7,795 bases of DNA from Clostridia bacterium (GCA_017395885.1 JAFQNM010000245.1:1-7795), one strand, 5' to 3'; positions 1 through 6,379 are shown, counted from the first letter of the stretch. Translations and numbers: made by a program. The notes: generated by a model from the sequence alone, not told the origin.

Positions 1-276
1 CTGGAATACCATGCCCATTTTCTGACGGTGGATATTGATATTTGTTTTAGGATCGGTAATATCAAAGCCGTCGAAGAGGATGGTGCCCTCGCTGGGAATC
101 TCAAGCAGGTTGAGAGAGCGGAGCAGGGTAGACTTACCGCTGCCTGAGGGACCGATAATAACAATAACCTCGCCTCGGTTAATGTCATAGGTAACGCCGT
201 CCAGCGCCTTTACCTCACCGCCGTTGTAATGCTTTTTCAGATTTTTGATGCTGATAAGGGGATTTTTAGCGCTCAC
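1..276 (-). CDS. Polar amino acid ABC transporter ATP-binding protein (partial, C-terminus beyond window)
   Basis: This is the cytoplasmic ATPase that powers import of an amino acid through the permease encoded just upstream (GlnQ/HisP class). Only the first 92 residues lie in the window. They show the usual N-terminus, a Walker A loop GPSGSGKST at residues 42-50, and the start of the Q-loop (VFQ, with Q92 as the last codon). Signature motif, Walker B and H-loop are off the left edge. I chose the GTG start at 274-276 because an AAAGGAGG ribosome binding site lies at 287-294, about 10 bases upstream, and the family's N-terminus begins there. The GTG overlaps the last 11 bases of the permease gene, so the two are probably translationally coupled. 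Substrate cannot be told from this subunit. Family assignment is firm; the exact amino acid is unknown. Confidence 0.95.
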   Translation of the reverse strand, partial: MSAKNPLISIKNLKKHYNGGEVKALDGVTYDINRGEVIVIIGPSGSGKSTLLRSLNLLEIPSEGTILFDGFDITDPKTNINIHRQKMGMVFQ

Positions 277-1042
277 TCTTTCTCAGCCTCCTTTCAAGCT
301 TGCCAACGAGCCAGGTGAGAATCATAACCATAACGAGATAGATCAGTGCAACGGTGATCAGGGGTATAAAGTATTCAAAGGTTCTTCCCGCAATAATGTT
401 TCCGGCCTTGGTAAGGTCGATAACGCCAACGTAGCCGGCAACAGATGTCTCCTTAAGGAGAACGATAAACTCATTGCAAAGTGTGGGAAGGGTAGCCTTG
501 AACATCTGAGGTATAACTATGTACCACATAGTCTGTATATAGTTAAATCCAAGGCTTCTGCCTGCCTCGAACTGACCGTTGTCGATAGACATGATTCCCG
601 CACGGAATATTTCAGCAACGTATGCACCGGAGTTGAGACCGAATGCGAAAATAGCAACGGGAACTCCGTCCTTTGCGGAAACGAATATAACGAAATAGAA
701 GATCATGAGCTGAACGACAACAGGCGTACCTCTGATGACCGTAAGGTATATCTTGCATATACCGTTCAGCAAACGCATAATGAAATAGCCGAATCCGCCT
801 CTGACCTTAAGGGCCTCGCTGTTTTTATCATAGGATGTGCGGATAGCGGCAACAACAATACCGATAACGATACCGATAAGGAGCGCACCTGCAGTAATGA
901 GGAGCGTATTTCCGAGACCGTTGAGAATGTGGTTGAATCTGTCGCCCTCGAAGAGAATGAACCTGATCTTTTCGAAAAGATCAACGAACCAATTTCCAAC
1001 ACCTTCAAACCAGCCTGCTATCATAGAAAAGAAATCAGACAT
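266..1042 (-). CDS. Polar amino acid ABC transporter permease (HisM/GlnP family)
   Basis: This 258-residue integral membrane subunit forms the translocation path of an amino-acid importer. An amphipathic N-terminal stretch of about 44 residues, typical of clostridial members, precedes the first membrane span at about 45-67. Further hydrophobic segments lie near 108-122, 129-150, 190-207 and 224-247. The conserved TVIRGTPVVVQL motif is at 101-112. The EAA loop that docks the ATPase starts at E159-A160-G161 and ends in IPQ at 177-179. The ATG at 1040-1042 has an AGGGAG ribosome binding site 6 bases upstream. The gene lies 88 bases downstream of the binding-protein gene, with a terminator between them, and overlaps the ATPase start by 11 bases. 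It probably works as a homodimer, because no second permease is seen, although one beyond the left edge cannot be excluded. Confidence 0.95.
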   Translation of the reverse strand: MSDFFSMIAGWFEGVGNWFVDLFEKIRFILFEGDRFNHILNGLGNTLLITAGALLIGIVIGIVVAAIRTSYDKNSEALKVRGGFGYFIMRLLNGICKIYLTVIRGTPVVVQLMIFYFVIFVSAKDGVPVAIFAFGLNSGAYVAEIFRAGIMSIDNGQFEAGRSLGFNYIQTMWYIVIPQMFKATLPTLCNEFIVLLKETSVAGYVGVIDLTKAGNIIAGRTFEYFIPLITVALIYLVMVMILTWLVGKLERRLRKSER

Positions 1043-1075
1043 TTGTTTCTCCCTTTTTCAAACGGGTATTAGTGC

Positions 1076-1117
1076 AAAAATGGGGGGCTGTCGCATTGAG
1101 ATGCAAGCGGCAGCCCC
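1076..1117 (-). terminator. Intrinsic terminator between binding-protein and permease genes (partial terminator or attenuator)
   Basis: On the minus strand, GGGGCTG (1111-1117) pairs with CAGCCCC (1084-1090). An inner TTGCAT/ATGCGA helix (1101-1106 with 1092-1097 on the plus strand) sits above a CCGC bulge. The stem runs into CCATTTTT with a T5 tract at 1076-1080. It starts 14 bases after the binding-protein stop and lies inside the operon. The T tract is short, so partial read-through into the permease is likely. This would also protect the binding-protein mRNA 3' end. Confidence 0.8.
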
Positions 1118-1130
1118 ATAAGTGCTTTAA

Positions 1131-1916
1131 TTACTCAGCAGTAATGTACTTGTCGATGATCTTCTGAACAGAGCCATCAGCGATGAGCTCAGCGAGAGCA
1201 TCGTTAACCTGCTTCTGAAGATCAGCATCGTTCTTGTTGAAGCAGATAGCATAGTCCTCAACAGCATACTCGGTGTCAAGGATCTTGAGGCCCTCGTTTG
1301 CCTTAACGTAGGACTTAGCAGGCTCGTTGTCGATGATAACGCAGTCAACCTTGCCGCTCTTGAGAGCTTCAACAGCGAGAGCACCGTTAGCGAAACGAAC
1401 GATAGCATCTTCACCGTAGTCACCTGTAGCGTAGATATCGCCTGTTGTGGAAGTCTGAACGCCGATCTTCTTGCCGCTGATATCCTCGAGAGTAGCAATG
1501 GAGCTGTCCTCAGCGATGATAACTACCTGAACGCCCTTAGCGTAGGAGTCGGAGAAGTTAACGCTCTTAAGTCTTGTTTCATCAACGGTCATGCCGGCCA
1601 TACCCATATCGTACTTGCCGCTCTGAACGCCGGGGATAATGGAGTCAAACTCAGTATCAACGATCTCGAGCTCCATGCCAAGCTTTTCAGCGATAAGTGC
1701 TGCGATCTCAGCGTCGATACCAACGATAGTATCACCGTCGTAGTACTCGTAGGGGGGGAATTCGGCGTTTGTTGCCATTGTGAGCACCTTTTTCTCTTCG
1801 CCGCCATTTTCATCTTTTGCATCATTGTCAGCATCATTTTTAGAGCCGCAAGCAGAAAGACAAACAGGAACGAGAAGAAGAGTAAAAGCAAGAATCAAAC
1901 TAATAATTTTTTTCAT
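1131..1916 (-). CDS. Amino acid ABC transporter substrate-binding lipoprotein (SBP_bac_3 family)
   Basis: This 261-residue lipoprotein captures an amino acid outside the membrane and delivers it to the permease. A signal peptide with KK at residues 2-3 and a hydrophobic core ends in the lipobox L20-S21-A22-C23, so C23 is the lipidation site. A short acidic linker (about 26-43) follows, then a two-lobe family 3 fold. Residues that fit the family's ligand contacts are R115 in DETRLKSVNFSD (alpha-carboxylate), the STTG segment at 156-159, and D196 in VDCVIIDNEPA (alpha-amino). The open frame runs back to 2177, but the ATG at 1914-1916 is chosen because it begins the signal peptide, has GGAGG 8 bases upstream, and lies about 27 bases after the predicted transcript start. 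It is first in the operon with permease and ATPase. Codon choice looks strongly biased, as for an abundant protein (judged by eye). The specific amino acid is not determined. Confidence 0.96.
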   Translation of the reverse strand: MKKIISLILAFTLLLVPVCLSACGSKNDADNDAKDENGGEEKKVLTMATNAEFPPYEYYDGDTIVGIDAEIAALIAEKLGMELEIVDTEFDSIIPGVQSGKYDMGMAGMTVDETRLKSVNFSDSYAKGVQVVIIAEDSSIATLEDISGKKIGVQTSTTGDIYATGDYGEDAIVRFANGALAVEALKSGKVDCVIIDNEPAKSYVKANEGLKILDTEYAVEDYAICFNKNDADLQKQVNDALAELIADGSVQKIIDKYITAE

Positions 1917-1949
1917 TGAGATTACCTCCGTAGAAATATTACAAATTAG

Positions 1950-1978
1950 ATTATAACCCTCAAAGCACTTTTTGTCAA
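1950..1978 (-). promoter_or_regulatory. Perfect sigma-A promoter for the amino acid transporter operon
   Basis: On the minus strand a -35 TTGACA (1973-1978) and a -10 TATAAT (1950-1955) both match consensus exactly, with a 17-base spacer. Transcription should begin near 1943, leaving a 5' untranslated region of about 27 bases that carries the GGAGG site (1925-1929) of the binding-protein gene. A promoter this strong suggests that control comes from a repressor, possibly at the adjacent inverted repeat. Confidence 0.9.
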
Positions 1979-1983
1979 TAGAA

Positions 1984-2002
1984 TTGTGAATTTTATTCAC
2001 AA
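1984..2002. promoter_or_regulatory. 19-bp perfect inverted repeat, candidate operator (ARG-box-like)
   Basis: TTGTGAAT-TTT-ATTCACAA is an 8-3-8 perfect inverted repeat ending 5 bases upstream of the -35 box of the transporter operon. Position and symmetry fit a regulator binding site. It resembles the ArgR/AhrC box (TGAAT, four A/T, ATTCA) but has three rather than four central A/T pairs. It also resembles TGTGA-N7-TCACA, one base longer than a CRP-type site. It has no T tract, so it is not a terminator. The regulator is unknown. Confidence 0.55.
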
Positions 2003-2022
2003 AAGCAGAGTATAAAAAGGGC

Positions 2023-2057
2023 AAAAAAACAAGCAAACGCCATTTTGCGTTTGCTTG
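2023..2057 (-). terminator. Intrinsic terminator of the RNase J-UppP operon
   Basis: On the minus strand a perfect 11-bp stem, CAAGCAAACGC (2047-2057) with GCGTTTGCTTG (2030-2040), closes a 6-base loop and is followed directly by T7 (2023-2029). It starts 10 bases after the uppP stop and precedes the transporter promoter, so it separates the two transcription units. Confidence 0.95.
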
Positions 2058-2067
2058 AAATGAATAT

Positions 2068-2937
2068 TTATGCAAAAATAGCCGTTTCACATACACCGCA
2101 GGCTGCGAGTATGAGGATAATGACGGCAAGAACGATCCTGTACCAGCCGAAGACCTGAAAATCGTGCTTTTTAACAAAGCTCATCAGGAACTTGACCGCA
2201 ACGAGAGAAACAAGGAATGAAACTACCATTGCAACGGTGAGAATGAGAAGCTGCTCACCGCCAAACATTTCAGCCTCACCGTCCATAATATCCTTTGCAT
2301 AGGAGAGCACTTCAAGACCGGAGGCTCCGCACATAGCAGGTATGGCGAGGAAAAATGTGAAATCAGCAGCGGCGGTTCTTGAAACGCCAAGCAGCATTGC
2401 ACCGAGAATGGTAGATCCGCTTCTGCTCGTTCCGGGAATAAGAGAAAGCACCTGAAACAGACCTATAAAGAGGGCTGTTTTATAGCTGATATCATCGGCA
2501 GTGCCGATCTTAGGGGCAGTGTTCTTTTTTGCTTTTTCAATAAGGATAAAAGCAACACCGTAAACCAGAAGTGCCGCAGCAATGATGATAGGGTCGTCAA
2601 TGAGGTCAATATCTAACAGCTTCATTCCGATAACGGCAACGCCGCCGGGAATAACAGCTACAAGAATTTTTGACCAAAGCACCCAGGTTGCCCTTTTTTC
2701 AGCCTTGCTCTTTTTGGTAGAGAAGGGATTGAGGCGACGGAAGAAGAAAACGACTACCGCAAGTATTGCGGCAAGCTGGATGACCTCCACCAGCATATGA
2801 GTAAAGGCCTCATTCTGCTCAAGGGGGAAAAACTCGTTAAAGAGGAGAAGGTGACCCGTAGAAGAAACGGGAAGCCACTCTGTAATACCCTCAACGATTC
2901 CGAGTAGCAGAGCCTTTAAAAGCTCAAGGATTATCAT
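2068..2937 (-). CDS. uppP: Undecaprenyl-diphosphatase UppP (BacA)
   Basis: This integral membrane enzyme hydrolyses undecaprenyl diphosphate to the monophosphate, recycling the lipid carrier for peptidoglycan and wall polymers; higher dosage is known to give bacitracin resistance in this family. The 289-residue protein has the normal family length. The catalytic motif EGITEWLPVSSTGH spans 16-29, with E16, E20, S26 and H29 matching the known active site. The second motif PGTSRSG at 168-174 supplies R172. Multiple hydrophobic segments fill the rest, and the C-terminus lies in the membrane. A GTG at 2944-2946 is in frame, but it is part of the AAAGGTG ribosome binding site (2944-2950) that lies 6 bases before the ATG at 2935-2937, so the ATG is the start. 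It is the last gene of the RNase J operon, 36 bases after the U32 gene, with no promoter of its own visible. Confidence 0.97.
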   Translation of the reverse strand: MIILELLKALLLGIVEGITEWLPVSSTGHLLLFNEFFPLEQNEAFTHMLVEVIQLAAILAVVVFFFRRLNPFSTKKSKAEKRATWVLWSKILVAVIPGGVAVIGMKLLDIDLIDDPIIIAAALLVYGVAFILIEKAKKNTAPKIGTADDISYKTALFIGLFQVLSLIPGTSRSGSTILGAMLLGVSRTAAADFTFFLAIPAMCGASGLEVLSYAKDIMDGEAEMFGGEQLLILTVAMVVSFLVSLVAVKFLMSFVKKHDFQVFGWYRIVLAVIILILAACGVCETAIFA

Positions 2938-2943
2938 ATGTAA

Positions 2944-2950
2944 CACCTTT
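2944..2950 (-). promoter_or_regulatory. Ribosome binding site that decides the uppP start
   Basis: AAAGGTG lies 6 bases upstream of the ATG at 2937. It contains the in-frame GTG that would otherwise be taken as the start at 2946, so the shorter 289-residue protein is preferred. Confidence 0.7.
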
Positions 2951-2973
2951 CATAAAGGGAGTGTGAAAAAACG

Positions 2974-4218
2974 CTATTCGCCACCGCGAAGAATATCACC
3001 GGCCTTAACGGTGAAGGGAACGTGGAGCTTGAAAAGCATTCCCGGATGAGGCGCAGATTCAATAGGATCTCCCGCTTCATTGGCAAGACCCTGAGCTGTA
3101 AAGGGCTGACCTACCTTTCCGGGGGTGAGAAGCTCGACGGATGCACCGTCAATAAGCTTGTTTCGCTGAACAAAAGTGGCAATGCCGTTCTCATCGCTGT
3201 CCGAAACGGCGGTAGCAATATATGCCTTTTCACGGATATATCCCGGCTCGCTGACGATATTTGCATCCTCGTGAGGGCTCTTTAAAAAGAATCCGGTGCC
3301 GTATTCACGGTGAGAGACTGATTCCAGCTCACGGAGAAGGGAGGGATCAAAGGAATATCCCCAAGGATCGGCAAAATAGCGATCAAGAGCCATTTTGTAG
3401 GTGTTGGTAACAACAGCGGTATAATAAGCACTCCTGACACGTCCCTCCAATTTGAAGGAATGGATGCCGGCCTCAACCAGAGCGGGAATGTGCTCTATCA
3501 TGCACATATCCTTTGAGCTCATAATAAAGCTGTCGCCACCGTCCTCAATAACGGGAAGAAGCTCCTCGCGTCTCTTTTCCTCGGCAACGTCCATGGAGAG
3601 AGCTGAGGCAGAGCCGTAGATCCATCGGCAGGGCTGGGCGCAGGCTCCACGGTTGGCATCTCTCTGAACGTAGTGCTGAGAGAGAAGACAGCGTCCGCTG
3701 TATGCGATACACATAGAGCCGTGAACGAAGCATTCTATCTCAAGGTCCTCGGGAATATCCGAGCATATTTTTTTAACAGCCTCAAGAGAGAGCTCTCTTG
3801 CCAGAACGACTCTGGTTGCACCGAGGGCATACCATGCACGGCAGGCAGCTGCAGAAACAACGCTTGCCTGTGTGGAAACGTGAAGAGGAACGTTGGGAGC
3901 GCACTCCTTAAGCAGTGCGGCAACACCAAGGTCTGAAACAATAGCTGCATCCACCCCGATCTCACCGAGAAATATGAGGAAATCACGCAGGGCCTCATAC
4001 TCACCGTCACGTGGCATAATGTTTACGGTAACGTAAAGCTTAACGCCACGCTTGTGGCAGTAATCAACGGCAACCTTCAGCTCCTCATTTGTAAAGTTGC
4101 CGCTGGCAGCACGCATACCGAAGTGGCTGCCTGCAAGGTAAACGGCATCGGCGCCGAAGTATACAGCGCTTTTCAGCTTTTCGAAGTCTCCCGCAGGAGA
4201 AAGGATCTCAGGCCTCAT
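2974..4218 (-). CDS. U32 family 'peptidase', probable TrhP-like RNA hydroxylation protein
   Basis: This 414-residue protein belongs to peptidase family U32. Members studied in detail (TrhP/YegQ and the B. subtilis YrrN/YrrO pair for tRNA U34, RlhA for 23S rRNA) act in RNA hydroxylation rather than proteolysis. The N-terminus has the family pattern PEILSPAGDFEKLKSAVYFG with GADAVYLAG (22-30). The signature ECFVHGSMCIAYSGRCLLS spans 162-180. SFKLEGRVRSAYYTAVV (254-270) is also typical. Cysteines C170, C177, C193 or C197, and C239 are placed as the family's probable iron-sulfur ligands. A C-terminal domain from about 308 (GTGFFLKSP) with a basic turn QRNKL and a barrel-like end matches the long YrrO/YegQ class rather than the short YrrN class. 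The start at 4216-4218 fits the family's N-terminus. It overlaps the Dabb gene by 11 bases and has no ribosome binding site, implying translational coupling. Target RNA is inferred, not shown. Confidence 0.92.
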   Translation of the reverse strand: MRPEILSPAGDFEKLKSAVYFGADAVYLAGSHFGMRAASGNFTNEELKVAVDYCHKRGVKLYVTVNIMPRDGEYEALRDFLIFLGEIGVDAAIVSDLGVAALLKECAPNVPLHVSTQASVVSAAACRAWYALGATRVVLARELSLEAVKKICSDIPEDLEIECFVHGSMCIAYSGRCLLSQHYVQRDANRGACAQPCRWIYGSASALSMDVAEEKRREELLPVIEDGGDSFIMSSKDMCMIEHIPALVEAGIHSFKLEGRVRSAYYTAVVTNTYKMALDRYFADPWGYSFDPSLLRELESVSHREYGTGFFLKSPHEDANIVSEPGYIREKAYIATAVSDSDENGIATFVQRNKLIDGASVELLTPGKVGQPFTAQGLANEAGDPIESAPHPGMLFKLHVPFTVKAGDILRGGE

Positions 4219-4510
4219 AATCAATACAAAGTTTGGATGCTGTGAAGGGGCGGACAAAGGTGTCTGCCGCTGCCACGTGAAGGGGGTGCTTTTGATAAGC
4301 AGCAAGAGCTGTAGCGTCCTCAAAGGAGGAGTCCAGCATCATATCGCCGTTTGATGAGGGCAGATGCTCTGTTATCAGGGTAATGTCTGTAAGTCCCTCA
4401 ATGCTTCCGGCCAGAGCCTCGAGGGCACATTTTGCCTCGGCCTTGACCTTTGACTTTTCCTCGGGAGAAAGATCCTCCCTGAGGGTCCAGATAATTATAT
4501 GCTTTACCAT
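4208..4510 (-). CDS. Dabb (stress-responsive alpha/beta barrel) domain protein
   Basis: This small cytoplasmic protein of 100 residues is a single Dabb domain, a ferredoxin-like fold that usually dimerises through a beta barrel. It starts MVKHIIIWTLRE, with the characteristic H4, and carries the family pattern AAYQKHPLHVAAADTFVRP (70-88) before a final strand ending DYEA. The family's biochemical role is generally unknown; a few relatives are polyketide cyclases or stress-induced plant proteins, which does not set the function here. The ATG at 4508-4510 has AAAGGT (4517-4522) 6 bases upstream, which overlaps the stop codon of the RNase J gene; only 9 bases separate the two genes. The 3' end overlaps the U32 gene start by 11 bases. 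A role linked to its RNA-related neighbours is only a guess. Confidence 0.93.
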   Translation of the reverse strand: MVKHIIIWTLREDLSPEEKSKVKAEAKCALEALAGSIEGLTDITLITEHLPSSNGDMMLDSSFEDATALAAYQKHPLHVAAADTFVRPFTASKLCIDYEA

Positions 4511-4519
4511 AGTGTACCT

Positions 4520-6181
4520 TTATATATTCATAATAACGGGAAGGATCATAGGCTTGCGCTTAGTCTTCTGGAAGAGGAACTTTGTAAGCGCATCCTTAAC
4601 TCCGTTTTTCATCTGAGTCCATTCGGTGATTCCGTTGTCAAGTGCCTTTGTAAGCACATCGTTGGAAATGGAGCGGACCTCCTCCATAAGCTCCTCGGCT
4701 TCTCTGACGTAAACGAAGCCGCGGGAGATGATATCGGGGCCGCTGACGATAACCTTTTCGTCCACGTCAACCGTTGCAACAACAACGATAAGGCCGTCCT
4801 GTGAAAGGTGGCGGCGGTCACGGAGAACGATGTTGCCAACGTCGCCAACGCCGTATCCGTCAATGAGCACACGGCCGGAGGGAACAGAGGCACCTCTCTT
4901 GCAGGAGCTTTCATCAAGCTCAAGAACCTCACCGATGCCGGTGACGAAAATGTTTTCTGCGCTCATGCCCATAAACTCTGCAAGCTCCTTGTGCTGCATA
5001 AGGTGACGGTACTCACCGTGTATAGGCATAAAGAACTTGGGCTTTATAAGGTTGTGCATAAGCTTCAGCTCCTCCTGGCAGGCGTGGCCGGAGACGTGAA
5101 CTGCGTGGGCATCGTGGTAAACGTTAATTCCTCTCTTGTACAGCTCGTTGATTATTCTGCCAACGAGGAGCTCGTTGCCGGGAATAGCCTGAGAGGAGAG
5201 AACGACGATATCATTTGAGGTAAGAGCCACCTGACTGTGATCGGAGAAAGCCATTCTGTAGAGAGCGGACATAGGCTCCCCCTGAGAGCCTGTGGTAACG
5301 ATGGTCACCATATCGTAGGGATATTTGCCGATCTCGGAAATATCGATAAGAACGTTTGGCGGAACCTTCATATATCCCAGCTCAACGGCAGCGCCTACGA
5401 TGTTGAGCATACTGCGGCCGGTGATAGCCACCTTGCGGCCGAACTTAACGCTGGCATCAACTATCTGCTGAACACGGTGAACGTTTGAAGAGAAGGTTGC
5501 AATAACCACACGCTTGTCGGCATTTTTGAGAAAGATATGCTCAAGAGAGGGGGCCACCTTTTTTTCTGAGGGGGTAAATCCGGGGCGATCAACGTTAGTA
5601 GATTCGCACATAAGGAGAAGAACTCCCTCTCTGCCGTACTCGCCGAGGCGGGTAAGGTCCATCATACCTCCGTCAATGGGAGAAACGTCCAGCTTGAAGT
5701 CTCCGGTGTGAAGAACGATGCCTACCGGTGTGCGGACTGCAATGGCGCAGGCATCTGCAATAGAGTGGTTCACATGGATAAACTCGCAGGTGAAAACTCC
5801 GCAGCGAACGATACTGCCGGCCTCAACGGTAATGAGCTTAGCCGTATCGTTAAGCTTGTGCTCGCGGAGCTTGGATTCAAGGATGCCGAGAGTGAGGCGA
5901 GTACCGTAAACGGGGGGATTAATGGTTTTGAGAACGTAGGGAAGAGCGCCGATATGGTCTTCGTGACCGTGGGTAAGCAAAATTGCACGAACACGGTCAG
6001 CATTTTTTTCGAGATAAGTGATGTCGGGGATAACAAGATCTATGCCGAGCATATCCTCGTCGGGGAAGGCGAGGCCGCAGTCGATAACTATAATATCGTC
6101 GCCGTATTCAATAACGGCGATGTTCTTGCCGATCTCATTGAGTCCGCCGAGCATCATAACCTTAAGCTTTTGTTTTGCCAT
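4520..6181 (-). CDS. rnj: Ribonuclease J
   Basis: RNase J is a beta-CASP metallo-beta-lactamase ribonuclease with 5'-to-3' exonuclease and endonuclease activity, central to mRNA turnover and rRNA 5'-end maturation in Firmicutes. The 553-residue length matches full-length family members. The metal-binding motif HGHEDH is at 71-76 (H71, H73, D75, H76), with H139 in VNHSIADA, D161 in HTGDFK and H388 in PIHGEYRH. The beta-CASP insert includes ATFSSNVHR (228-236), SQGEP (299-303) and HVSGHA (361-366, one residue offset possible). A C-terminal domain, from about 440, includes FVYVREAEELMEE. The frame is open back to 6361, but that start lies upstream of the predicted transcript start. The ATG at 6179-6181 begins the usual family N-terminus and has AAAGGTC about 9 bases upstream. 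It leads the operon with Dabb, U32 and uppP. J1 versus J2 cannot be decided from sequence alone. Confidence 0.97.
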   Translation of the reverse strand: MAKQKLKVMMLGGLNEIGKNIAVIEYGDDIIVIDCGLAFPDEDMLGIDLVIPDITYLEKNADRVRAILLTHGHEDHIGALPYVLKTINPPVYGTRLTLGILESKLREHKLNDTAKLITVEAGSIVRCGVFTCEFIHVNHSIADACAIAVRTPVGIVLHTGDFKLDVSPIDGGMMDLTRLGEYGREGVLLLMCESTNVDRPGFTPSEKKVAPSLEHIFLKNADKRVVIATFSSNVHRVQQIVDASVKFGRKVAITGRSMLNIVGAAVELGYMKVPPNVLIDISEIGKYPYDMVTIVTTGSQGEPMSALYRMAFSDHSQVALTSNDIVVLSSQAIPGNELLVGRIINELYKRGINVYHDAHAVHVSGHACQEELKLMHNLIKPKFFMPIHGEYRHLMQHKELAEFMGMSAENIFVTGIGEVLELDESSCKRGASVPSGRVLIDGYGVGDVGNIVLRDRRHLSQDGLIVVVATVDVDEKVIVSGPDIISRGFVYVREAEELMEEVRSISNDVLTKALDNGITEWTQMKNGVKDALTKFLFQKTKRKPMILPVIMNI

Positions 6182-6343
6182 TATATATCTGACCTTTCTG
6201 ATAAAATAAAAAGTAACGAAAAAACACCGCTGAGTCAAAGCAGAAAACTGCAGTTGTGCGGTTGCCTTCACCGAACGAGGGCGGCGGCCGGTGAAAAGAT
6301 AAAAATATATGTTGTTTTCGCGAAAAAACGGACAAAATATTCC
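6182..6343 (-). promoter_or_regulatory. Structured 5' leader of the RNase J mRNA, possible attenuator
   Basis: About 160 bases lie between the predicted transcript start and the RNase J ATG. The transcript strand can form a first hairpin, TTCACCG (6289-6295) with CGGTGAA (6267-6273) around a GC-rich 15-base loop. The second is ACCGC (6258-6262) with GCGGT (6226-6230), enclosing an inner GCAG-TTTT-CTGC helix (6240-6251), followed after one base by T6 (6219-6224). A short CGGT/ACCG pairing would use one arm of each, so the two are partly exclusive. The palindrome TTTTCGCGAAAA lies at 6315-6326. The layout resembles an attenuator or an autoregulatory leader, but the second stem is weak. No known riboswitch class is recognised. 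Confidence 0.4.
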
Positions 6344-6349
6344 ATTTGG

Positions 6350-6378
6350 ATTATATAACAAAACGGCATATTTGTCAA
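6350..6378 (-). promoter_or_regulatory. Perfect sigma-A promoter for the RNase J operon
   Basis: On the minus strand, -35 TTGACA (6373-6378) and -10 TATAAT (6350-6355) match consensus exactly with a 17-base spacer. The -35 box begins one base after the stop codon of the upstream small gene. Transcription should start near 6343. Read-through from the small gene is also possible because no terminator fits between them. Confidence 0.9.
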
Positions 6379-6379
6379 G

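Noticed and set aside
245..1072. 275-codon plus-strand reading frame opposite the permease gene
   Set aside because: It lies wholly antisense to a clear permease with membrane segments and an EAA motif. The translation is charged, without domains, and has no ribosome binding site. It is a codon-bias shadow.
1984..2002. CRP-type site (TGTGA-N6-TCACA)
   Set aside because: The centre has 7 bases rather than 6, and cAMP-CRP control is not typical of Clostridia. An ARG-box-like or unknown operator is a better description.
1917..2177. N-terminal extension of the binding lipoprotein reaching into uppP
   Set aside because: It would cross the uppP terminator and the transporter promoter and put 87 residues before a signal peptide. 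The ATG at 1916 with GGAGG upstream is the real start.
2946..2958. Small CCTTT-CAT-AAAGG hairpin before uppP
   Set aside because: Five weak base pairs around a 3-base loop. It could touch the ribosome binding site but is too small to claim as regulatory.
5708..6358. 216-codon plus-strand reading frame opposite RNase J and its leader
   Set aside because: It is antisense to the RNase J catalytic domain, shows no family resemblance and has no promoter or ribosome binding site on the plus strand.
6182..6361. 60-residue N-terminal extension of RNase J
   Set aside because: The upstream ATG lies between the -35 and -10 boxes, so it is not on the transcript, and RNase J proteins begin near MAKQKLKV.
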